A DNA stretch of 6,810 nt from Melioribacteraceae bacterium. Its GTDB lineage: Bacteria; Bacteroidota; Ignavibacteria; Ignavibacteriales; Melioribacteraceae. The notes below the pieces were generated by a model. That model was not told the origin of the DNA, made no database searches, and worked only from the letters and a program-made list of their open reading frames with translations. The number at the start of each line of letters is the position of its first letter. Within the stretch, counting starts at the first letter, position 1. The stretch is taken from the NCBI GenBank assembly GCA_026987055.1, contig JALSNL010000426.1, positions 1 through 6,810 of the forward strand. The letters are read 5' to 3'. Below, in pieces: positions 1 to 5,492 of this stretch. The position numbers and the translations under genes are program-made.

Positions 1-99
1 ACCTGCAGCTTTTTTAGCATTATTTTTTTTTGCAGATTCTTTAGCTGTACTCTTTTTAGTTTTAGGTTTTGCTTTTGTATCTTTTGTTGTTTTTGCCAT
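1..99 (-). CDS. Lysine-rich protein, N-terminal 33 residues only (possible DksA/TraR-type regulator)
   Basis: An ATG at 99 opens a frame that stays open to the window edge, giving 33 residues; the rest is outside. The visible part begins MAKTTKDTKAKPK and has 12 lysines plus many Ala and Thr. It shows no hydrophobic stretch and looks like a disordered basic extension rather than a folded domain. The start is well supported: a strong AGGAG lies 7 nt upstream, and the ATG is 18 nt after the ileS stop. Known context: in many Bacteroidota-like genomes, and as ylyA in Bacillus, the gene after ileS encodes a DksA/TraR-type zinc-finger protein, often followed by lspA. I infer that identity from position only; no zinc-finger cysteines are visible. 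A histone H1-like or other basic nucleic-acid-binding protein is an alternative. A nine-A run in the coding strand (31-23) is a possible slippage site. That this is a gene is fairly sure; its function is not. Confidence 0.7.
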   Translation of the reverse strand, partial: MAKTTKDTKAKPKTKKSTAKESAKKNNAKKAAG

Positions 100-104
100 A
101 ATAG

Positions 105-113
105 CTCTCCTCT
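105..113 (-). promoter_or_regulatory. Strong Shine-Dalgarno site for the lysine-rich gene
   Basis: The minus strand reads AGAGGAGAG here, with the AGGAG core at 111-107, followed by 7 nt to the ATG at 99. This is the only near-consensus ribosome binding site in the window. The site before the PNP gene is only GGAT, and ileS, yggS and the membrane gene show none of note. It fixes the start of the downstream gene and suggests efficient independent initiation. Confidence 0.75.
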
Positions 114-117
114 AAGT

Positions 118-3100
118 CTAAATAACCTTACTGATGGTTATTTTGCATTTATATTCCCCAATATTTAGCTCCTCACTATTTCCATCAATCGCGTTGCTAC
201 TCAACGAATCAGCTAAAACTTCATTCGAAATATAACTATTAAAATTATTAATATACTTTTCTAACTCGTCAGTTGTTTCAAAACTGACATTTATTCTATC
301 GGTAATATCCAGATTGAAATTTTTACGCATATTTTGAACGCGATTAACAAATTCTCTGGCATAACCTTCGCCTAATAATTCTTCATCCAATTCACTATCA
401 ATTGCAACGGTAATTCCGCCTTCGGATTCAACTACCCAGCCTTCAATTTCCGTACTTATAATTTCCACATCTTCGGTAGTTAATTCAATTTCCTTATCTT
501 CAATTGTTACTTTAAGTTTTCCTTCCGTTTCCAATTCAGCTATTTCTTCTTTTGAAAGTTGTTTAATTCTTTCAGCCAATTGTTTCATCATTTTGCCATA
601 TTTTGGACCCAAGGTTTTAAAGTTAGCTTTGGCACTTTTATTTACAATGGAAGAATCGTCTTTAAGAACAACCAACTCTTTAATGTTTACTTCTTCCAAA
701 ATTACATCTTTCATACTTTCAACAGCTTCTCTTTTTGCCGGGTCAATAGCAATCATAATTTTACGTAAAGGTTGTCTTACTTTCAAATTGGATTTTGCAC
801 GCATGGCTCTTGTTAAATAAACAACTTTTTGTGCAATTTCCATTTTTTCTTCCAAATCCGGATTTTTATACAATGTTTTAGGAAACTCAACCAAGTGCAC
901 CGATTCATGTTTTTCCAAACCGGTAACCGCATTTAAATTACGATAAATCTCCTCGGTAATAAAGGGAGCAAAAGGAGACGCAAGTTTGGCAACGGTAATC
1001 AAACATTCGTAAAGTGTTTGATAAGCAGAGGTTTTGGATTTATTAATTTCTGATTTCCAAAATCTTCTTCTGCTTCTTCTTACATACCAGTTGGATAGTT
1101 CATCAATTGTAAAATCTGAAACTAGTCTTGCCGCCTTGGTAACATCGTAATTATCCATATAGTTTTTGTAATCTTCAATAACGGTGGATAGTTTGGCAAT
1201 TATCCATCTGTCAATTTCCGGTCTTTCTTCGTAAGGGATTTTTTCTTCGGAGAAATTAAAGCCGTCTATATTTGCATACAAAACAAAGAAAGAATATGTA
1301 TTAACCAAAGTACCGAAAAATTTTCTTTGTACTTCTACAATACCGTTTTCATCAAAAAGTGTTGTACGCCAAGGCGGACTTCCGGTTACCAAATACCAAC
1401 GTGTTGCATCAGCTCCGTATTTATCGAACAATTGAAACGGATTAACGGCATTGCCTTTAGACTTGGACATTTTTAAACCGTTTTTATCCAAAATCAATTC
1501 ATTTACAATTAAGTTTTTATACGCTATACTATCAAACAACATTGTAGCAATTGCGTGCATTGTATAGAACCAACCTCTTGTTTGATCTATTCCTTCGCAA
1601 ATAAAATCCGCAGGAAAACTCTTTTCGAAAAGTTCTTTATTTTCAAACGGATAATGAAGTTGGGCAAAAGGCATTGAACCGGAATCGAACCAAACATCAA
1701 TAAGTTCCGGTGTGCGTTTATAGGTTTTACCGTTTTTCTCAAAATATATTTCATCTACAAACGGTTTATGTAAATCTATTTCCGTTTCATCCAAATCGGC
1801 TACTTTAATATTTTTACCGTCTCTAACAACATAACCTTCTTTTAGTTCCTCAATACTTCCAACGGCAAACATATCTTTGCCATCTTCGGTAACCCAAATA
1901 GGCAAAGGAGTTGCCCAAAATCTATCTCTGGATAATGCCCAATCTTTATTTTCTTCAAGCCAATTTCCAAATCTACCCGAACCAACTTCGGGCGGATACC
2001 AATTGATTTCTTTGTTAAGTTGAACCATTCTATCTGCAACGGAAGTTGTTTTAATAAACCATGATTCCCTTGCATAATAAATTACCGGAACATCATCGAA
2101 CCGCCAACTGAAAGGATAGGTATGTACAATGGTTTCCTTTTTGTAAAGTTGACCTTTTTGTTTTAGCATATAAATTATATCCGGATCGGCATCTTTAACA
2201 AATTTTCCTTTTAAGTCGGGAACATCGTCTGTAAATAATCCGCCTCTTGTAACAGGTTGAAGAAACGGTAAATTATATTTTTTAGAAACTTCGTAATCAT
2301 CGGCACCAAAAGCAGGAGCTAAGTGAACAATACCGGAACCGTCACCGGTGCTAACAAAATCAGCTTCTATTACATAAAATGCTTTTTTATCAACTTTAAG
2401 ATAATCGAAAAGTTGTTCGTAATGTTGTCCTACTAAATCACTGCCTTTATATTCTTCAATAATTTCATATTCATTTTTTAATACGGAAAGTCTTTCTTTA
2501 GCTAATATTATTAGTTTTCCGTCTGTTTTTACTTTTACATAATCAATATCTTTTCCTACAGCAATAGCTACATTCGATATAAGTGTCCACGGCGTTGTTG
2601 TCCATACCAAAAAGAATGTTTCTCCGTCTTTGGTCAATTCGGATTCTTCCAATTTAAGTAAAATATACACGGAAGGATCTTTTGTTTCTTTATAACCCAG
2701 CGCTAATTCGTGGGAAGAAAGTACGGTTTCGGAACGCGGACATTGCGGAACAATTTTATAATCTTTAAATATAAGACCTTTATCGAATAAAGTTTTTAAT
2801 GCCCACCAAACCGATTCTATATAATCGGTTGTGCAAGTTACATAAGCATCGTCAAGATTTAGCCAGTATCCCATTCTTTCGGTCATTTGTTCCCATAAAT
2901 CTTTATAGGTAAAAACCGAATTCAAGCAAGCTTTGTTATATTTACCAACTCCGTATTCGGGAATTTCACTTTTGCTTTTTATTCCAAGTTGTTTTTCAAC
3001 TTCAATTTCAACGGGTAAACCATGAGTATCCCAACCGGCTTTTCTTTTAACTTGATAACCTTGCATGGTTTTATAACGACAAACCAAATCTTTTAAAGTT

Positions 3101-3294
3101 CTTGCCATTACATGATGCAAACCGGGTTTTCCGTTTGCTGTTGGCGGACCTTCGTAAAAAGTAAACGGTTTATTACTGTCCCGTTGTTCAATACTTTTTT
3201 CAAAAATTTTATTGTTTTTCCAAAATTCAATAATTTTTTGTTCTATTTCAGAATAGTTAACACGTTCAGAGTATTGTTTAAATTGTTTTTCCAT
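118..3294 (-). CDS. ileS: Isoleucyl-tRNA synthetase, IleRS2 (eukaryote-like) type
   Basis: This cytoplasmic class I synthetase activates isoleucine with ATP, charges tRNA-Ile and hydrolyses mischarged valine. The frame is 1058 residues, full length for the family, from ATG 3294 to a TAG. Visible landmarks are: PPTANG followed by G58-L59-H60-H61 in the HIGH position; GWDTHGLPVE near residue 90; the CP1 editing domain with WTTTPWT (231-237) and the APAFGADDY segment (D332-D333), which includes the editing-site aspartate; EGIDQTRGWFYT before the second half of the Rossmann fold; and KMSKS at 608-612. An anticodon-binding helical region follows. The C-terminus has only isolated cysteines, so the zinc-binding tail of E. 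coli-type IleRS1 is absent, as expected for IleRS2. The 34-nt AT-rich leader has no evident Shine-Dalgarno and no room for a T-box. The gene sits between a membrane protein with a DivIVA-like tail and a lysine-rich gene. The GLHH motif is the odd feature: in the IleRS2 family this HXGH-to-GXHH swap is linked to mupirocin resistance. Confidence 0.98.
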   Translation of the reverse strand: MEKQFKQYSERVNYSEIEQKIIEFWKNNKIFEKSIEQRDSNKPFTFYEGPPTANGKPGLHHVMARTLKDLVCRYKTMQGYQVKRKAGWDTHGLPVEIEVEKQLGIKSKSEIPEYGVGKYNKACLNSVFTYKDLWEQMTERMGYWLNLDDAYVTCTTDYIESVWWALKTLFDKGLIFKDYKIVPQCPRSETVLSSHELALGYKETKDPSVYILLKLEESELTKDGETFFLVWTTTPWTLISNVAIAVGKDIDYVKVKTDGKLIILAKERLSVLKNEYEIIEEYKGSDLVGQHYEQLFDYLKVDKKAFYVIEADFVSTGDGSGIVHLAPAFGADDYEVSKKYNLPFLQPVTRGGLFTDDVPDLKGKFVKDADPDIIYMLKQKGQLYKKETIVHTYPFSWRFDDVPVIYYARESWFIKTTSVADRMVQLNKEINWYPPEVGSGRFGNWLEENKDWALSRDRFWATPLPIWVTEDGKDMFAVGSIEELKEGYVVRDGKNIKVADLDETEIDLHKPFVDEIYFEKNGKTYKRTPELIDVWFDSGSMPFAQLHYPFENKELFEKSFPADFICEGIDQTRGWFYTMHAIATMLFDSIAYKNLIVNELILDKNGLKMSKSKGNAVNPFQLFDKYGADATRWYLVTGSPPWRTTLFDENGIVEVQRKFFGTLVNTYSFFVLYANIDGFNFSEEKIPYEERPEIDRWIIAKLSTVIEDYKNYMDNYDVTKAARLVSDFTIDELSNWYVRRSRRRFWKSEINKSKTSAYQTLYECLITVAKLASPFAPFITEEIYRNLNAVTGLEKHESVHLVEFPKTLYKNPDLEEKMEIAQKVVYLTRAMRAKSNLKVRQPLRKIMIAIDPAKREAVESMKDVILEEVNIKELVVLKDDSSIVNKSAKANFKTLGPKYGKMMKQLAERIKQLSKEEIAELETEGKLKVTIEDKEIELTTEDVEIISTEIEGWVVESEGGITVAIDSELDEELLGEGYAREFVNRVQNMRKNFNLDITDRINVSFETTDELEKYINNFNSYISNEVLADSLSSNAIDGNSEELNIGEYKCKITISKVI

Positions 3295-3328
3295 AATTTC
3301 AATAATTATTTTTTTTAATATTTATAAA

Positions 3329-3847
3329 TTATAAATCCATTGATTTTTTAGTTGCTTCCAAAACAATTTTATCTGCTTTTACGTTGGCTTCTCTTATAAT
3401 TAAATCGGATTCTTTGAGAGCATTATTTTTTATTTGCTCGTGATCTATCATATTTAATTTTTCAATTTCATGTTGGAGCGTAAGAAGTTCCGATATTGCC
3501 ATTCCGAATATGCTCATTACACCTAATAAAATATTTCTAAGAGAATATAAAATAATATTTTCAAATAATAAGTTGCCGGTTCTAAAATAGTCACTGAAAA
3601 AAGAAACTAATATTGCACTAACAACTGTTGTTGAAACAATAACGGCTACAATTATTTTACCACCTTTTACCCAACCGAAAATATTATTGGTTATCCAACC
3701 GCTTGCAAAAACAAATAATGATAAAATAAACCAAACCACAAAGTTAATAATCTCCGAATCAAAAAGTTTGGTATTTAAAAAATTTGACAAGAAAATCAAG
3801 ACCGCAACCAAAACGGGTATTAAGTAATATAATATTTTTTTTATCAT
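3329..3847 (-). CDS. Unrecognised four-helix membrane protein with DivIVA-like C-terminal coiled-coil tail
   Basis: I do not recognise this 172-residue protein as a named family. Four hydrophobic segments are clear, at about residues 5-24, 33-53, 64-84 and 95-118. Short polar loops separate them, including a basic WVKGGK loop between helices 2 and 3. With lysines at the N-terminus, the likely topology has both ends in the cytoplasm. From about 119 to 172 the chain becomes charged and helical, with regularly spaced Ala and hydrophobic residues (ESDLIIREANVKADKIVLEA). This resembles the repeating pattern of DivIVA or of F-ATPase b-subunit stalks. There are no cysteines and no catalytic motif. 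Its ATG overlaps the PNP stop by one base (TAATG), implying translational coupling, and ileS follows after 34 nt. In Firmicutes the gene before ileS is divIVA, so a role in envelope organisation or division is a reasonable but unproven inference. No signal peptide other than the first helix is apparent. Confidence 0.85.
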   Translation of the reverse strand: MIKKILYYLIPVLVAVLIFLSNFLNTKLFDSEIINFVVWFILSLFVFASGWITNNIFGWVKGGKIIVAVIVSTTVVSAILVSFFSDYFRTGNLLFENIILYSLRNILLGVMSIFGMAISELLTLQHEIEKLNMIDHEQIKNNALKESDLIIREANVKADKIVLEATKKSMDL

Positions 3848-3849
3848 TA
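3845..3849 (-). promoter_or_regulatory. TAATG stop-start overlap between PNP and membrane-protein genes
   Basis: The minus strand reads TAATG: the TAA ends the PNP frame, and its last A is the first base of the ATG of the membrane-protein gene. No good Shine-Dalgarno lies at the usual distance upstream, so reinitiation by ribosomes finishing PNP is the likely way the second gene is translated. Confidence 0.75.
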
Positions 3850-4668
3850 TAATTGTCTGATAACTTCTTTCATAATTAAGGTCATTTTGGGCTCGGCTTC
3901 CATTGCCGTTGCAATTATTTCTTGAACATTAACAGGTTTTAGGGAATCGGGGAAACACTCATCTGTAATTATACTAAAACCTAAAACTTTAATTCCCATG
4001 TGGTTGGCAACTATATTTTCGGGAATTGTTGACATACCAACTACATCGGCACCGGTTGCTCTTAAAAATCTATATTCGGCTTTTGTTTCCAAATTTGGAC
4101 CGGTAACAGCAACGTAAACACCTTTTTGTAATTTAATATTGTTCTCGAGTGCAATTTTCTCTGCAAGTTCAATTAATTCCAAATTATAAGGTTCACTCAT
4201 ATCCGGGAAACGTGGTCCAAGTTCATCTTCATTTTTGCCAATTAAAGGATTATCACCAAGAAGATTTATATGGTCAAGCATAATCATTATATCACCCCGC
4301 TGATAAATAGGATTCATTCCACCGCAAGCATTGGAAATAAGCAGAGTTTTTACACCAAGAAATTTCATTACTCGTATAGGATAAGTAATTTGCTGCATTG
4401 TATAACCTTCGTAGTAATGAAAGCGACCTTGCATTGCTACAACATTTTTGCCGTTAATTTTACCGAAAATTAATTTTCCTTCGTGAGATTCCACAGTTGA
4501 TAGTGGAAAATGCGGAAGCTCGCTATATTTAATTTCATGTTCAATTTCTATTTCGTTAACAAGTCCGCCTAAGCCGGTTCCCAAAACAATACCTACTTCA
4601 TATTTATCAGAGGTTTTTTCTTTTATTACATTTAATGTTTCTTCAATTTTTTTAAGTAGTTCACTCAT
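3847..4668 (-). CDS. Purine nucleoside phosphorylase, trimeric (PNP-I) family
   Basis: This enzyme cleaves purine nucleosides with phosphate to a free base and (deoxy)ribose 1-phosphate, for cytoplasmic purine salvage. The 273-residue frame is normal for the trimeric family and aligns with human PNP almost throughout. Visible elements are: a phosphate loop GTGLGG (30-35); SHEGKL with H62; MQGRFHYYEGY with R82, H84 and Y86; NACGG with A114; RFPDMS with F154, which in the family reaches into the neighbouring subunit; GPNLET with the base-binding E194; and GMSTIPE with M212. Two positions differ from human PNP: D236 replaces Asn243 and V248 replaces His257. Both changes resemble methylthioadenosine phosphorylase, so specificity may extend beyond inosine and guanosine. 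The start is the ATG at 4668, 18 nt after the yggS stop, with a weak GGAT upstream. The downstream membrane gene overlaps its stop. Family assignment is firm; substrate range is open, so no gene symbol is given. Confidence 0.95.
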   Translation of the reverse strand: MSELLKKIEETLNVIKEKTSDKYEVGIVLGTGLGGLVNEIEIEHEIKYSELPHFPLSTVESHEGKLIFGKINGKNVVAMQGRFHYYEGYTMQQITYPIRVMKFLGVKTLLISNACGGMNPIYQRGDIMIMLDHINLLGDNPLIGKNEDELGPRFPDMSEPYNLELIELAEKIALENNIKLQKGVYVAVTGPNLETKAEYRFLRATGADVVGMSTIPENIVANHMGIKVLGFSIITDECFPDSLKPVNVQEIIATAMEAEPKMTLIMKEVIRQL

Positions 4669-4686
4669 GTTTTATCCGATATATTT

Positions 4687-5370
4687 TTAATTGTAATTTC
4701 TTTTTCCGAAAATTGCAGTTCCAATTCTAACTATGGTTGCACCTTCTTCTATTGCAAGTTCAAAATCGTTTGTCATGCCCATTGAAAGATGTTTTAAGTT
4801 GTAACCTTCGCTGTTAAATTTATCAAATATATTTTTAAGTTGTTTAAATGAATTTCTAATTTCATTTTCATTATTTGTAAAAGGAGCCATTGTCATAAAA
4901 CCTTGCACATTTAAATTTTCAGCATTTTTACAAAAATCCAATACTTCTTTAATCTCGTCTATATTAACCAAACCGGTTTTTGTTTCTTCGTAAGAAGTTT
5001 TTATTTCTAACAATATGTTTTGAATTTTATTTATATTTTTTGCTCTTTTATTAATTTCTCCGGCTAATTTTAATGTATCTACCGAATGAATTAAACTTGC
5101 ATAAGGCACAACATCTTTAGCTTTCTTAGTTTGTAAATGTCCTATAAAATGCCAGTTTATTTCTTTGCTTAATAATTGAGCTTTTTGTTGAAATTCAGGA
5201 GTTCTATTTTCGCCAAAATCTCTTATCCCAAAATCAAATGCTTCTTTAATTGCTTCAACAGGTTTTAGTTTTGAAACAGCTACCAATGTAATTTCATTTG
5301 ATTTTCTGCCGACACTTGCGGCTTTTTGCTCAATTCTGGTTATAATATTTTTTATATTTTCTTCAATCAT
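4687..5370 (-). CDS. yggS: YggS/YlmE/PROSC family pyridoxal phosphate homeostasis protein
   Basis: This is a cytoplasmic PLP-binding protein of the alanine-racemase-like TIM-barrel fold. In the family it has no confirmed catalytic activity and buffers PLP, affecting amino-acid and keto-acid balance. From the start chosen here it has 227 residues, the usual length. Motifs in order are: LVAVSKLKP with the PLP lysine at residue 34; FGENR; WHFIGHLQTKKAK; HSVDTLKLA; LLEIKTSYEETKTG; GFMTMAPF; and LSMGMTNDFELAI followed by RIGTAIFGKR, the phosphate-binding end. The frame stays open upstream to a TTG at 5421 and an ATG at 5403. I prefer the ATG at 5370 because family homology begins at MIEENIKNIITRI, the upstream residues look like translated leader, and a possible -10 box overlaps the longer versions. 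The residues after FGENR are TPEFQQK rather than the common VQE. It is the first gene after the nrdJ terminator and probably leads the operon with PNP and ileS. Confidence 0.95.
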   Translation of the reverse strand: MIEENIKNIITRIEQKAASVGRKSNEITLVAVSKLKPVEAIKEAFDFGIRDFGENRTPEFQQKAQLLSKEINWHFIGHLQTKKAKDVVPYASLIHSVDTLKLAGEINKRAKNINKIQNILLEIKTSYEETKTGLVNIDEIKEVLDFCKNAENLNVQGFMTMAPFTNNENEIRNSFKQLKNIFDKFNSEGYNLKHLSMGMTNDFELAIEEGATIVRIGTAIFGKRNYN

Positions 5371-5401
5371 ACTTTTTGAATTATGAAGTGAGAATGTATT
5401 C

Positions 5402-5407
5402 ATATTA
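5402..5407 (-). promoter_or_regulatory. Possible -10 box for the yggS operon (weak)
   Basis: The minus strand reads TAATAT here, inside the short AT-rich stretch between the nrdJ terminator and yggS. A transcript starting about 7 nt downstream would have a leader of roughly 25 nt before the ATG at 5370. No convincing -35 box lies 16-18 nt upstream, and AT-rich DNA gives such matches easily. The main support is that a promoter is needed between the terminator and yggS. Confidence 0.25.
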
Positions 5408-5434
5408 GATTTGAAAATCAACTAAAAACTAATT

Positions 5435-5463
5435 AAACAAAAAGGGGCAATTTAGCCCCTTTT
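5435..5463 (-). terminator. Rho-independent terminator after nrdJ
   Basis: A perfect 9-bp stem is formed by 5463-5455 (AAAAGGGGC on the minus strand) and 5448-5440 (GCCCCTTTT) around a 6-nt loop. On the minus strand the stem runs directly into a T-rich tract (TTTTTGTTT). It starts 29 nt past the nrdJ stop, and the GC core stands out in AT-rich surroundings. The arrangement is nearly symmetric, with a T-rich run also on the plus-strand side, but no plus-strand gene here needs it. Confidence 0.9.
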
Positions 5464-5492
5464 AATTTTATTATTTATAGAAAAACAATTTA

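Noticed and set aside
559..820. Two short plus-strand open frames within ileS
   Set aside because: They lie antisense to a fully conserved ileS, lack ribosome binding sites and encode no recognisable protein; they are shadows of AT-rich coding sequence.
1842..2075. 77-codon minus-strand open frame overlapping ileS in another frame
   Set aside because: The main ileS frame is intact and conserved here, and the alternative product has no family features.
3112..3318. Plus-strand frame rich in Phe over the ileS start
   Set aside because: It is antisense to the signature-motif region of ileS; the Phe richness simply mirrors Lys/Glu-rich coding on the other strand.
3295..3328. T-box or other riboswitch leader before ileS
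   Set aside because: The gap is only 34 nt of A/T-rich sequence with no stem, specifier or antiterminator elements.
4270..4473. Plus-strand 67-codon frame within the PNP gene
   Set aside because: Antisense to conserved PNP motifs, with no start signal and no recognisable protein.
5371..5421. Longer yggS with a TTG start at 5421 or an ATG at 5403
   Set aside because: The extra residues lack similarity to the family, no good Shine-Dalgarno precedes either start, and the family's usual N-terminus matches the ATG at 5370. An ATG at 5403 is not fully excluded.
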